DNA from: Gemmatimonadota bacterium
GTDB lineage: Bacteria > Gemmatimonadota > Gemmatimonadetes > Gemmatimonadales > GWC2-71-9
Assembly: GCA_016720805.1 (NCBI GenBank)
Contig: JADKJZ010000008.1
Span: forward strand, 33,415 to 97,414
Direction: 5' to 3'
DNA: 64,000 nt
The stretch's first letter is position 1; each line of letters begins with the position of its first letter. Under the pieces are notes generated by a model. That model did not search any database and was not told the DNA's origin. It saw only the letters and a list, made by a program, of their open reading frames with translations. This document shows, one piece after another, positions 39,176 through 48,691 of this stretch. The position numbers and the translations under genes are program-made.

Positions 39176-39242
39176 GTCTGGGCGCCACCATGTTCACCGA
39201 TGAGTGCCCGAAGCACTCCGCTCTCTCCTGAGGAGTTTGACT

Positions 39243-40637
39243 ATGAAGAAGATGGTTCGTGGGGCGATCGCCATCCTCGCGCTCTCGGGTCTGTCAGGAT
39301 GCGTTGACGACCCCCTTCTCGACCTGAATACCGAACCCGTCGAAGTGCGGGCCAACCCGATCGTGCTGAACGTGAAGCAGGGGGACTCGTCGGCCGTGCT
39401 GCTCCGACTGATCAACCCGCTGAACAACGGCGTGCGGACGAGCTTCACGATCTCGGGCGCCGGGGCTGGCATCGCCGTCCACTACGATCCCCTCTACCGC
39501 CCCGAATATGTTGACGGCTCGGATACGCTGATTGTGCCGCTCGACAAGTCGCAACAGCGCTACTTCGTCCTCGGCGTGACGCCGGGTGAGTACACCTACA
39601 CTGCGACGGCGGGCGGCCTCTCGGGGACCTTCAAGGTCCGCGTCGAACCGACCAACCTCGGCGCGGCCCTCTCGCGCACGACCGGCGTCGCCGGCGACGA
39701 GGTCACCATCACGGCGCCGAATGCCACCCGCTTCACCCAGACTGCCACGGTGACCTTCGCGACCGGTTCCAACGCGATCTCCTCGCGCTCGGCTGACGGC
39801 AAGACGATCAAGGTCCTGGTCGGCCCCGGCGTGACCGGTGCCGCGACGGTCGCTGGCGTCACGATGGATTACCTGACGGCAGCGGGCAACCTGACGCTTG
39901 CCTCGACCAACACGATGACCACCCCGGCGCTCCTGGCGGCCCCGACCACGTTGTCATCCGCCACGCCGAACATCGGCGCGCCGGTCACCGTCACGCTGGG
40001 CGGCTCAGTCCGCTTCCGCCGCGATGGCAAGGTCTTGATTGGCGGCGTGGAGGCCGGGATCACCGCTCTCAGCGCCGACTCTTCGACCGCGACGATCGTC
40101 CCTGCCTTGGGTTCGAGTGGCGATGTGACCTACACGGGAGTCGCCCTCTCATTCTTGAGCTCGGTCGCGCTCGCCCTGCCATCTGACGGCAAGACGATCG
40201 TTCCGACGGCCACATTCGGCGGCCCGACCTATGCCGGCGCGGATGCCTTTGCGACGGCTCCGACGGTCGTCTTGCCGACCGTGATCGGGCAGAGCCTGGT
40301 GACCACCGACAACGGCTCGACCTGGGGCACGCCGTCGCAGTGCACCGCCCTCGGTCTGGACAACTGCCGCATCTACAAGATCGTTGTGCCGGCCGGCCAG
40401 ACGTTCGACGTGCTCGGTCGCTGGAACTCCGATGCGGACATGGGCATTGTGCGGTTCACCTCGACATTCACTGGCGCCTATGTCGCTGACAATTTGGGCC
40501 AGGACGCCAGCCGGTCGGAGCATGGCGCCCTGACCAACCTGACCGCCGGGACGTACTACATCGGTACGGGTTGGTTCGATTACGGCACTCCGCCGCTGCC
40601 GTCGATCGTCCAGCTGATCATCAAGCGGACGAACTAG
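39243..40637 (+). CDS. Exported lipoprotein with Ig-like repeats, function unknown
   Basis: 464 residues from the ATG at 39243, after a GAGGAG site; the upstream start at 39204 is rejected. The lipoprotein signal has lipobox LSGC. The mature part is beta-rich and Thr/Ser/Ala-rich with recurring VTITAPNATRF- and TVTFATGSNAIS-type strands, suggesting two or three IPT/Ig-like domains. A C-terminal domain resembles exported pre-peptidase-type beta domains (CRIYKIVVPAGQTFDVLGRW, LTNLTAGTYYIGTGW). It is the last gene of the receptor/PorV cluster and is followed by a strong terminator. Confidence 0.7.
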   Translation: MKKMVRGAIAILALSGLSGCVDDPLLDLNTEPVEVRANPIVLNVKQGDSSAVLLRLINPLNNGVRTSFTISGAGAGIAVHYDPLYRPEYVDGSDTLIVPLDKSQQRYFVLGVTPGEYTYTATAGGLSGTFKVRVEPTNLGAALSRTTGVAGDEVTITAPNATRFTQTATVTFATGSNAISSRSADGKTIKVLVGPGVTGAATVAGVTMDYLTAAGNLTLASTNTMTTPALLAAPTTLSSATPNIGAPVTVTLGGSVRFRRDGKVLIGGVEAGITALSADSSTATIVPALGSSGDVTYTGVALSFLSSVALALPSDGKTIVPTATFGGPTYAGADAFATAPTVVLPTVIGQSLVTTDNGSTWGTPSQCTALGLDNCRIYKIVVPAGQTFDVLGRWNSDADMGIVRFTSTFTGAYVADNLGQDASRSEHGALTNLTAGTYYIGTGWFDYGTPPLPSIVQLIIKRTN

Positions 40638-40663
40638 GCGGACGATCACCAAAGACAGTAGGA

Positions 40664-40697
40664 ATCGCCCCCGTCCGGGACATCGGACGGGGGCGAT
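40664..40697 (+). terminator. Strong hairpin terminator of the receptor/PorV cluster
   Basis: A perfect 14-base stem (ATCGCCCCCGTCCG and its complement) with a GGACAT loop, followed by TTCGTT. It lies 27 bases after the lipoprotein stop. Confidence 0.85.
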
Positions 40698-40728
40698 TTC
40701 GTTGGGGGGAGGAGCGATACCCGGCGCC

Positions 40729-40825
40729 GTCATCCCGAGCGGAGCGAGGGACCTGCGTGATAGCGAATGGGCCAAGGCCTGGCCCATCCCTGACTACGCA
40801 GGTCCCTCGCTCCGCTCGGGATGAC
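40729..40825. repeat. 97-base inverted-repeat element (MITE-like or large hairpin)
   Basis: Perfect 30-base terminal inverted repeats (40729-40758 and 40796-40825, beginning GTCATCCCGAGC). A second inner stem, ATGGGCC/GGCCCAT, encloses the centre. No coding capacity. Elements beginning GTCATYCYGAGCG are commonly dispersed between genes in several phyla. It lies in the convergent junction between the lipoprotein and ABC exporter genes. Confidence 0.75.
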
Positions 40826-40837
40826 ACCAATCGCAGC

Positions 40838-40865
40838 CCGTTCGCCGTTCGCTATTCGCCGTTCG
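40838..40865. repeat. Heptamer repeat array beside the ABC exporter stop
   Basis: CCGTTCG, CCGTTCG, CTATTCG, CCGTTCG: four units ending three bases before the minus-strand stop at 40869. The unit is the inverse of the GCGAACA units seen near kup. Confidence 0.8.
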
Positions 40866-40868
40866 CGG

Positions 40869-42674
40869 TCACCCCTGCTGCTTCAACGCCGCCAACGCCT
40901 CCGCCAGGTTCTCCCCGCCGCGCCACTGCATCTGGAAGAGCCGCGCGTAGATGCCGCCGCGCCGCAGCAGCTCGGCGTGCGTCCCTTCCTCGACGATCTT
41001 GCCGGCGTCCAGCACGACCAGCCGGTCGGCGCGCTGCACCGTGCTGAGCCGGTGGGCGATGATCAGCGTGGTGCGCCCCACCAGTAGCCGTTCAAGCGCC
41101 ATCTCGACCAACCGCTCGCTCTCGTTGTCCAGCGAGGACGTCGCCTCGTCGAGCACCAGCACCGCCGGGTCCTTGAGCACGGCCCGCGCGATCGCAATTC
41201 GCTGCCGCTGGCCGCCAGAGAGCTTGACGCCCCGTTCGCCGACCACGGTGTCGTATTGCTCGGGCAGGTTCACGATGAATTCGTGGGCATTGGCCACCTG
41301 GGCCGCCGCCACAACGTCTTCTGCCGAGGCGTCGGGGCGGGCATAGGCAATGTTCTCGCGCACGGTGCCGCTGAAGAGCGCCGGCTCCTGCGGGACGATG
41401 CCGATGGCGTGGCGGAGGTCGGCGAGCGTGAGGTCGCGAATGTCGATCCCGTCGAGACGGATCGCACCGCCGTCGACGTCCCAGAAGCGGGGCAGCAGCG
41501 ATGCCAAAGTGGTCTTGCCGGCGCCTGAGGGGCCCACCACCGCCACGACCTCGCCCGGGGCAATGCGCAACGTCAGGCCCTGGATGGTCGGCTCTGCCGC
41601 GTCCGCCCTGTAGGCAAAGGTGACGTCGTCGAAGGTCACCGCCCCGCGCACCGGGTGGGGCAGCGGGACAGGGATCGGCGGGTCGGCCACCGGCGAGACG
41701 GTCTCGAGCAGCTCGAAGACCCGCTGCGCCGCACCCACGGCCTCCTGGTACGCCGAGAAGAAGGTCGCGAGCGCGCCAAAAGCGGCCGCGATGCTCACGG
41801 TGTAGAGGAGGAAGGAGACCATCTGGCCAGGGGTGAGCTGGCCCGAGAGAACCAGCCGCCCGCCCATCCAGAGTACCGCCGTCACCGCGGAGAAGGTGGT
41901 GAAGGTGATCACGCCGAAGAAGGTGGCGCGCACCCGCGCACGGTGCAGGGACGCCGTCACCACCCGCCCGACGCGCGTGGCGAAGCGCTCGCGCTCGTAC
42001 GGCTCCTGCGCAAATCCCTGCACCACCCTGATCTGACCGAACGCCTCCTCGGCGAGTGCGGTCGAGTCGGCCAGCTGGTCTTGCACCGACGTGGTGATCG
42101 ACTTGAGCCGCTTGCCGAAGATCAGCGCCGAGAGGGCCACGATCGGCACCACGCCGACAGCGGTCAGCATCAGCTTCGGCTGCATCCAGGTGAGGATGAC
42201 CACGCCACCGACCAGTGCCAGCAGCTGCCTGGTGAAGTCGGCGAGCTGGTGCGAGAGAATTCCCTGCAGCAGACCGATGTCGACGGTGAGTCGCGAGGTC
42301 AGCTCGCCGGTGCGTCGGTCGGCGAAGAAGCCGGGCGGCATCTCCAGCAGCTTGCCGAAGAGCTCACGGCGCAGGCCGGCCACGGCGCGTTCACCGGTGG
42401 CCGAGAGGAAGTAGGTCTGGATGTAGTTGAGGACGGCGGTGGTCGCGAAGATGGCGAGGAGGCCGAGGGCGATCTGATCAAGCAGGTGGCGATCGTGGCG
42501 CTCGAACGCGGCGTCGAGGAGGTAGCGGACCACCAGCGGGAAGGAGAGCGCCAGACACGACGACAGCAACAGTGTGACCCCTGCGATCAGCAATCCGCGC
42601 CGATACGGCCGCACCCTCGGCCAGAGCCGGAGGAGCGGCTTGGGCGATGGGGGGCCCTTCCGCGGGGCGCTCAG
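40869..42674 (-). CDS. ABC exporter (fused membrane and ATPase domains)
   Basis: About 600 residues. Six membrane helices, with the exporter coupling motifs HQLADFTRQLLALV and DQLADSTALAEEAFGQIRVV, precede a nucleotide-binding domain: Walker A GPSGAGKTT, Q-loop IVPQEPALFSGTVRENIAY, signature KLSGGQRQRIAIARA, Walker B VLVLDEATSSLD and switch H IAHRLSTV. This is the MsbA/LmrA-type lipid or drug exporter group. The start is unsettled: no ATG fits. A CTG at 42674 overlaps the ctaB stop as CTGA; a GTG at 42614 would give 581 residues. Substrate unknown. Confidence 0.92.
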   Translation of the reverse strand: MSAPRKGPPSPKPLLRLWPRVRPYRRGLLIAGVTLLLSSCLALSFPLVVRYLLDAAFERHDRHLLDQIALGLLAIFATTAVLNYIQTYFLSATGERAVAGLRRELFGKLLEMPPGFFADRRTGELTSRLTVDIGLLQGILSHQLADFTRQLLALVGGVVILTWMQPKLMLTAVGVVPIVALSALIFGKRLKSITTSVQDQLADSTALAEEAFGQIRVVQGFAQEPYERERFATRVGRVVTASLHRARVRATFFGVITFTTFSAVTAVLWMGGRLVLSGQLTPGQMVSFLLYTVSIAAAFGALATFFSAYQEAVGAAQRVFELLETVSPVADPPIPVPLPHPVRGAVTFDDVTFAYRADAAEPTIQGLTLRIAPGEVVAVVGPSGAGKTTLASLLPRFWDVDGGAIRLDGIDIRDLTLADLRHAIGIVPQEPALFSGTVRENIAYARPDASAEDVVAAAQVANAHEFIVNLPEQYDTVVGERGVKLSGGQRQRIAIARAVLKDPAVLVLDEATSSLDNESERLVEMALERLLVGRTTLIIAHRLSTVQRADRLVVLDAGKIVEEGTHAELLRRGGIYARLFQMQWRGGENLAEALAALKQQG

Positions 42675-43678
42675 CTCAGTGGTCGGTGTGGGCGCCGGAC
42701 GCCGCGGGCGGCATCGGGAGTCAGTGGCGTGGCGCTGCCGAGCTGGATCTCCTGCGCCTGAATCGCGCGGTGGCCGAACGGCACCCAGCGATCGACGGCC
42801 ATGGCGACGAAGAGCAGCGCCAGGTAGGAGAGCGAATACTTGTAGAGGCGCCAGGTCGTCGGGGTGACCCCCTCTTCCTTGGCGATCACCCAGCAGAGCT
42901 GGAGGAAGCGGGCGCCGAGCAGGGTGGCGGCCACGCCGTAGAAGAGCCCCTGGATGCCCACCACGGCCGGCATCAGCGTGAAGGGGATCAGCATCAGGGT
43001 GTAGAGCAGCATCTGCCGCTTCGTCTCGGGGACGCCGTGCACGTTCGGCATCATCGGGATCCCGGCGTTGCCGTAGTCGCGCTGCTTGTTGAGGGCCAGC
43101 GCCCAGAAATGCGGCGGGGTCCAGTAGAAGACGATCGCGAAGAGGTAGAGCGCGCCGAGGTCCACCGACCCGGTCATCGCGGCCCAGCCGACCAACGGCG
43201 GGAAGGCGCCGGCGGCCCCACCGATCACGATGTTCTGCGGCGACGAGCGCTTGAGCCACACCGTGTAGATGAAGACGTAGAAGAGCAGGCCGGCGAGCGC
43301 GAGCCAGGCCGAGAGCGGATTGACGAAGGTCCAGAAGAGCGTGAAGGCGACGGCGCCGAGGGTGATGCCGAAGAGGAGGGCGGCGTTGGCCGGCATCCGA
43401 CCGGACGGGACCGGGCGCAGCTTGGTCCGCGTCATCCGGTCGTCGATGTCCCGATCGAACCACATGTTGATCGCGTTGGCGCCGCCGGCCATCAGGTACC
43501 CCGCCAGCGTGACCCAGCCGATCAGCGCCCAGCCCGGCATGCCGGCGGGGGTGATGAACATCGGGGCGATGGTGGTGACCAGCAGCAGCGAGATGATCCG
43601 CGGCTTGGTCAGGGTGACGAGGTCCGCCAGCAGGGAGGGCTGGGGCAGGGCCACGGCGTTGGGGGCAGCGTCAGTCAT
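42671..43678 (-). CDS. ctaB: Protoheme IX farnesyltransferase (heme O synthase)
   Basis: 335 residues from the ATG at 43678 (MTDAAPNAVALP); the frame extends further but without need. It farnesylates heme B to heme O for heme-copper oxidases. The UbiA-family metal-binding motifs are present: NAINMWFDRDIDDRM and, in the second half, KQRDYGNAGIPMMP. The family opener LTKPRIISLLLVTT is also present. Eight to nine hydrophobic helices. With ccmABCD this points to aerobic respiration with c-type cytochromes. It overlaps the ABC exporter gene. Confidence 0.95.
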   Translation of the reverse strand: MTDAAPNAVALPQPSLLADLVTLTKPRIISLLLVTTIAPMFITPAGMPGWALIGWVTLAGYLMAGGANAINMWFDRDIDDRMTRTKLRPVPSGRMPANAALLFGITLGAVAFTLFWTFVNPLSAWLALAGLLFYVFIYTVWLKRSSPQNIVIGGAAGAFPPLVGWAAMTGSVDLGALYLFAIVFYWTPPHFWALALNKQRDYGNAGIPMMPNVHGVPETKRQMLLYTLMLIPFTLMPAVVGIQGLFYGVAATLLGARFLQLCWVIAKEEGVTPTTWRLYKYSLSYLALLFVAMAVDRWVPFGHRAIQAQEIQLGSATPLTPDAARGVRRPHRPLS

Positions 43679-43788
43679 GGATCTATTGTTCCTCACGGTC
43701 GTCGCCCCTAGGCGCGACGGCCTCATGGTGTCAGTTTTCCAACCGGGCAATCTACCCCGCCGTCGGACCCCCCTCAAGGAATTCCCCC

Positions 43789-45114
43789 ATGGACGAGCGC
43801 CTGCCGCGTCATCTTGGCCTCTGGAGTGCCGCCGCCGTCCTGGTGGGGACGACGATCGGGAGCGGGATCTTCCGCGTGCCGCGGGAAGTCGCGGCCGCCC
43901 TGGGCGATCCGAAGGCGATGCTGCTGATCTGGGTCGTGGGTGGCATCGTCACCCTGACGGGGGCGCTGACGATCGCCGAACTGGCAGCGGCCTACCCGCG
44001 CTCGGGGGGGATCTTTGCCTACATCCTCGAGGCCTTCGGGCCGTTGCCGGCCTTCCTCTACGGCTGGGCCGAGTTGACGGTGATCCGCGCGGCGGCGATC
44101 GGCGGGATCTCGCTGGTCTTCGCCACCTACCTGGGGGAGTTCTTCCCGCTGGATGACCGCCAGGAGCGCTGGGTGGCCTCCGGGGTCATTCTGCTGATCG
44201 CCTTGCTCAACTATCTGGGGGTGGGGCTGGCGTCGCTCCTGATGAACGTCACCACCATCCTCAAGTACGGCGCGATGCTCGGGCTGGGGCTGTTCGCCTT
44301 CACGGTGGGTGGCGGGACGGTGGCCAACTTCGTGACCCCCTCCCCGGCCGCCACGGTGACCCTCTCCACCATGCTGACGGCGCTGGTCCCGATCATGTGG
44401 ACCTACGATGGCTGGTCCAACCTCTCCTTCATCGGCGGCGAGGTAAAGGAGCCAGGGCGGAACCTCCCGAGGGCGCTGATCCTCGGCACGGTGGCGATCG
44501 TGGCGATCTATCTCTTCGTGAACGCGGCCTACCTCTACATGATCCCGGCTGCCGAGATGGCCACGATCCAGCGAGTGGCGTCCGAGACGGCCTCCCGGAT
44601 TGCGCTCTTTGGGGGGGCCGGGGCGGCGATCATCTCCGGGGTGGTGATGATCTCGTGCTTCGGCTCGGTCAATGGCTCGGTGATGACCGGCCCGCGGATC
44701 TTCTTCGCGATGAGCGAGCAGAAGCTGATCTTCCCGGTGATTGCCCGGGTCTCGCCCCGCTTCCAGACCCCCTCGGTGGCGATCTGGCTGACGGCGGCGC
44801 TTGGCGTCACCTATGTCATGCAGAACTCGTTTGCCGAACTGGCCGACCGCTTCGTGCTGGGGTCGTGGCCGTTCTACGCGATGGCGGTGGCGGGGGTCTT
44901 CGTGCTCCGGAAGCGGAGCCCGGACGTGGAGCGGCCCTACCGGACCCTGGGCTACCCGCTGACCCCGGCGATCTTCCTGCTGGCCTCGCTCGGGATGGTG
45001 GCCAACGCGCTGCTGTCGAATCCGGCCCAGAATGGGGTGACCTTCGGGATCATATTGGTGGGGGTGCCGGTGTATTTCGTGTGGCGGCGGTTTGGGGGGC
45101 CAGGGAGGGCGTGA
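43789..45114 (+). CDS. APC-family amino acid permease
   Basis: 441 residues, about twelve hydrophobic helices. The APC opening motif VLVGTTIGSGIFRVPRE with its unwound GSGIF helix, AELAAAYPRSGGIFAYI and TYDGWSNLSFIGGEVKEPGRN are present. Members exchange or import amino acids with protons. It is divergent from ctaB. Substrate not predictable by eye. Confidence 0.92.
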   Translation: MDERLPRHLGLWSAAAVLVGTTIGSGIFRVPREVAAALGDPKAMLLIWVVGGIVTLTGALTIAELAAAYPRSGGIFAYILEAFGPLPAFLYGWAELTVIRAAAIGGISLVFATYLGEFFPLDDRQERWVASGVILLIALLNYLGVGLASLLMNVTTILKYGAMLGLGLFAFTVGGGTVANFVTPSPAATVTLSTMLTALVPIMWTYDGWSNLSFIGGEVKEPGRNLPRALILGTVAIVAIYLFVNAAYLYMIPAAEMATIQRVASETASRIALFGGAGAAIISGVVMISCFGSVNGSVMTGPRIFFAMSEQKLIFPVIARVSPRFQTPSVAIWLTAALGVTYVMQNSFAELADRFVLGSWPFYAMAVAGVFVLRKRSPDVERPYRTLGYPLTPAIFLLASLGMVANALLSNPAQNGVTFGIILVGVPVYFVWRRFGGPGRA

Positions 45115-45308
45115 GTGGTGGGGGGGGCCCCCTCCCCTCCCCCTCCACCTCTGTCATTCCCCTGCCTGACCCGTGACCCCCCTTGGGGGCGTTGCTTGCG
45201 CGACCTCCGATCGGGAACGACATTTCGCCTGCCGCTTTTGGGGGTGCCGGGTCCCTGACCCGGGCCCCTGCGACGGCCCCTCTTTTCCGCAATTCTTCAG
45301 GAGCAACG

Positions 45309-48300
45309 ATGCAACGCTTTCTTCGTTTGGCACTGGCAGTGTCGAGCGCGATCGTCGCCATGCTGGCGCTGCCGACGGTCGGCCGCGCGCAGGGTGTCAC
45401 GACGGGCGGTATTGCCGGTACGGTGATGGACTCGGCCGGCGGAGTGCTGGCTGGCGCGACGGTCCGGATCACCAGCCCGTCGACCGGCTTCGTGCGGGTC
45501 ACGACGACGCGCGAGAACGGTCGCTATGTCGTCACCGGTCTCGAGACCGGCGTCTACCGTGTCGCGGTGGCCGCGATCGGCTTCGGCCCGCAGGCCCGCG
45601 AAGGGATCCGGGTGCTCCTCTCGCAGACGGCCCGTGCCGACTTCCTGATGGGCCGCCAGGCGGTGACGCTGCAGGAAATCGTCACCACGGCCACGGCTGC
45701 CAGCTCCGAGTTCGCCCCGACGCGGACCGGTGCGCAGACCTTCATCTCCGACTCCTCGGTGCGGCGCCTGCCGACGCTGAACCGGCAGCTGCAGGACTTC
45801 GTCCGGTTGACGCCGCAGGTGGTGACCAACCCGGCGCCCGCCAACGCGGGTGAAGTGTCGATCGCCGGCCAGAATTACCGTTACAACGCGATCCAGGTCG
45901 ACGGCACCACGCAGAACGACAAGTTCGGCCTCTCCGACACCGGCGAGCTCGGTGGCCAGGCCAACGGCCGCGGCATCTCGCTCGAGGCGGTCAAGGAGTA
46001 TCAGGTCGTCGTCTCGCCGTACAACGTGACCCAGGGCGGCTTCACCGGCGGCTTGATCAGCGCCGTGACCAAGAACGGCACCAACAAGTTCGCTGGCACC
46101 GGCTTCTACACGACCCGCAACCAGGACCTGGTGCCGAACGTGCCGCTCTATGCCGGCGCCAAGTTCCTCCGCCGGCAGTACGGCGGCTCGCTCGGCGGCC
46201 CGATCATCAAGGACAAGCTCCACTTCTTCGCCGCCGCGGAAGGCAACACCAGCAACCAGCCCGCGTTCGGCCCGTACATCGGCCAGCCGCAGGACGCCGG
46301 CCAGCAGCTGCGCGTCGACCAGGCGCTGGTGGATCGCTTCAATGCGGCGCTGGCGCAGTACGGGATCCAGGGTGGTTCGGGTGGGCAAGAGTTCAACAAG
46401 AACCCGATCACCAACCTCGTCGGCCGCCTCGACTGGGCGGTGTCCTCGAAGAACCGCGTGGTGCTCCGCGGCATCTACAACAAGTCGCAGGGCGATGACT
46501 TCTCGCGGTCGGCCTCGACGTTCACGCTCTCGTCGAACCGCTTCAAGCGCGACGAGTGGTCGTCGTCGATCACCGGCCAGTTCTTCTCGAACTTCAACAA
46601 CGGCGCGACCAACGAATTGCAGCTCGGCGTGATCCGCCAGCGCTTTGCCCGCGTCTTCGACAACATCGGCCCGCAGGTCACGGTCACCAACATCCCGTCG
46701 CCGGTGGTTGCCGGTGCGCTGGTGGCGCTCCGTGCCGGTCCGGACTCGAACTCGCACATCAACCAGCTCGACCAGGACGTGCTCGAGTTCCGCAATGACT
46801 TCACCATCCCGGTGGGCAACGGCCACCTCGTGACGCTCGGCGCCCGCGCCGAGGTCTACAAGATCCGGAACGCCTTCTGGCAGAACGCCTTCGGCTCGTG
46901 GCGCTTCGAGTCGCTCGAGGCGCTCGAGGCCGGGACGCCGTTCGCGTACGGCGTCGGCGTCGGTCGTGGCGACCCGATTGCCCGCTTCACGACCTCGAAC
47001 CTCTCGTTCTACCTGCAGGACCAGTGGACGGTGAATCCGTCGCTGACGCTGACCTACGGCGTCCGCGCGGAAGTGCCGCGCTTCAAGGACAAGCCGACGG
47101 TGCTCGAGGCTGCCTTCACGGACTTCGGCCGCAAGACCGACGAGATCCCGACCAACACCAACATCAATCCGCGCCTCGGCTTCAACCTGACCCCTGGCGG
47201 CTCGGACGGGAAGACCCAGTTCCGCGGCGGCGTCGGCTTCTTCTCCGGCACCCCGTCGTACGTCTGGATGTCGAACCTCTACACCGCCAACGGCAACAGC
47301 GGCATCGCCCAGTTCACCTGCCCGCAGGCGATTGCGCCGGCCTTCACGACGGAAAACGTCCTGAACGCCCCGCAGGTCTGCGCGAACGGCTCGGGCCCGG
47401 GCGTCGGCACCACCATCGGCACGATCAACACGGTCAACCCGAACTACAAGCAGCCGCAGGTGGTCCGTGCGACCTTCGGCATCGACCACAAGCTGCCGTG
47501 GGGCCTGACGGGCACCATGGACGCCGTCTACACCTACGCGACCAAGTCGCCGTTCATGGTGAACCTCGAGCTCGCCGATCCGACCACGACCGACATCGAC
47601 GGTCGCGTGATGTACGGCACGCGCAACGCCACCACCGGCGTCCCGACCACGATCGCCAAGCACGGGACCAAGTACGGCGGCACCTCGGGCGGCGGCGTCT
47701 ACGACCTCACCAACTCGAAGGGTGACTACGCCTACGGCGTGACGGCGGGCTTGGCGAAGCGCTTCGCCGGGTCGTTCGAGGCCAGCGCGTTCTATTCGTA
47801 CCAGCGCTCGTACTCGGTGGCCGACTTCACCTCGTCGGTCGCCCGGTCGGTGTACCAGAATGGCCGGACTCAGGCGGGGAACCAGCTCGACACCCCGACG
47901 GCGCCGTCGGCCTTCGATCGCCCGCACCGCATCACGGCGTCGATGACCTATACGGCCCCGTGGAAGAACTACCCGACCGACATCTCGTTCATCTACATCG
48001 GCCAGTCGGGGACGAACTTCGTCTACACCTACTCGGGCGCCAGCAACCGCGGCGACCGCAACGCGGACGGCGTCTCGACCAACGACCCGATCTACATCGC
48101 CCCGAGCAGCGCGGAGATGGCGTTCGTGGTGAACGGTGCATTCTCGGCGGCCCAGCAGGCCGCGGCGTACGATGCGCTGCTCAAGGATGAGCCGTGCCTC
48201 GCCAAGCAGAAGGGCGAGATCATGGGGCGCAACTCCTGCCGCAATCCCTGGTTCAACCAGCTCGACCTCTCGCTGCGCCAGTCGCTGCCGGGCGTTCGGG

Positions 48301-48548
48301 GGCAGAAGCTGACGCTCCAGGCCGACATCTACAACTTCCTGAACTTCGTCAACTCGGACTGGGGCCAGTACAGGCAGAACAACCGCTTCCCCCAGGTCTC
48401 GCTGCTCAACGTCACCGGCCAGGCGGCCGATGGTCGTCCGACGGTGACGATGGACACGCGCATCGCCGACCGGAGCTTCCGCTATCCGAAGGCGCTCAAC
48501 ACGGTCTCGTACTGGCAGGGTCAGCTCTCCCTGCGGTACGCCTTCTGA
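45309..48548 (+). CDS. TonB-dependent receptor with carboxypeptidase-regulatory N-terminal domain
   Basis: 1,079 residues from the ATG at 45309 (AGGAG six bases upstream). The signal ends GRA before glutamine. A carboxypeptidase-regulatory domain (about 33-115: GGIAGTVMDSAGGVLAGATVRI) precedes a plug (LNRQLQDFVRLTPQVV, QVDGTTQNDKFG) and a large barrel ending YWQGQLSLRYAF. It belongs to the OmpA-related/TonB receptor type common in FCB phyla. It is transcribed alone, with a terminator downstream. Unlike the receptor at 29230 its frame is intact. Ligand unknown. Confidence 0.9.
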   Translation: MQRFLRLALAVSSAIVAMLALPTVGRAQGVTTGGIAGTVMDSAGGVLAGATVRITSPSTGFVRVTTTRENGRYVVTGLETGVYRVAVAAIGFGPQAREGIRVLLSQTARADFLMGRQAVTLQEIVTTATAASSEFAPTRTGAQTFISDSSVRRLPTLNRQLQDFVRLTPQVVTNPAPANAGEVSIAGQNYRYNAIQVDGTTQNDKFGLSDTGELGGQANGRGISLEAVKEYQVVVSPYNVTQGGFTGGLISAVTKNGTNKFAGTGFYTTRNQDLVPNVPLYAGAKFLRRQYGGSLGGPIIKDKLHFFAAAEGNTSNQPAFGPYIGQPQDAGQQLRVDQALVDRFNAALAQYGIQGGSGGQEFNKNPITNLVGRLDWAVSSKNRVVLRGIYNKSQGDDFSRSASTFTLSSNRFKRDEWSSSITGQFFSNFNNGATNELQLGVIRQRFARVFDNIGPQVTVTNIPSPVVAGALVALRAGPDSNSHINQLDQDVLEFRNDFTIPVGNGHLVTLGARAEVYKIRNAFWQNAFGSWRFESLEALEAGTPFAYGVGVGRGDPIARFTTSNLSFYLQDQWTVNPSLTLTYGVRAEVPRFKDKPTVLEAAFTDFGRKTDEIPTNTNINPRLGFNLTPGGSDGKTQFRGGVGFFSGTPSYVWMSNLYTANGNSGIAQFTCPQAIAPAFTTENVLNAPQVCANGSGPGVGTTIGTINTVNPNYKQPQVVRATFGIDHKLPWGLTGTMDAVYTYATKSPFMVNLELADPTTTDIDGRVMYGTRNATTGVPTTIAKHGTKYGGTSGGGVYDLTNSKGDYAYGVTAGLAKRFAGSFEASAFYSYQRSYSVADFTSSVARSVYQNGRTQAGNQLDTPTAPSAFDRPHRITASMTYTAPWKNYPTDISFIYIGQSGTNFVYTYSGASNRGDRNADGVSTNDPIYIAPSSAEMAFVVNGAFSAAQQAAAYDALLKDEPCLAKQKGEIMGRNSCRNPWFNQLDLSLRQSLPGVRGQKLTLQADIYNFLNFVNSDWGQYRQNNRFPQVSLLNVTGQAADGRPTVTMDTRIADRSFRYPKALNTVSYWQGQLSLRYAF

Positions 48549-48573
48549 TCGGGTAGTCGATTCCGCATCACCA

Positions 48574-48611
48574 CAGGCCCCCGGGCGCTTCGGCGTCCGG
48601 GGGCTTGTGGC
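48574..48611 (+). terminator. Hairpin terminator after the second TonB receptor
   Basis: CACAGGCCCCCGG pairs with CCGGGGGCTTGTG (one G-T pair), with an inner GCGC/TTCG/GCGT loop, 25 bases after the stop. Confidence 0.8.
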
Positions 48612-48691
48612 GTTCAGGAAAGATGCGGGTCCGTTGAGGAGCGGTTGATCCCCGCGCCGTTCCGTGGAGCAGTCCTCGCCACGGAGCCCGG

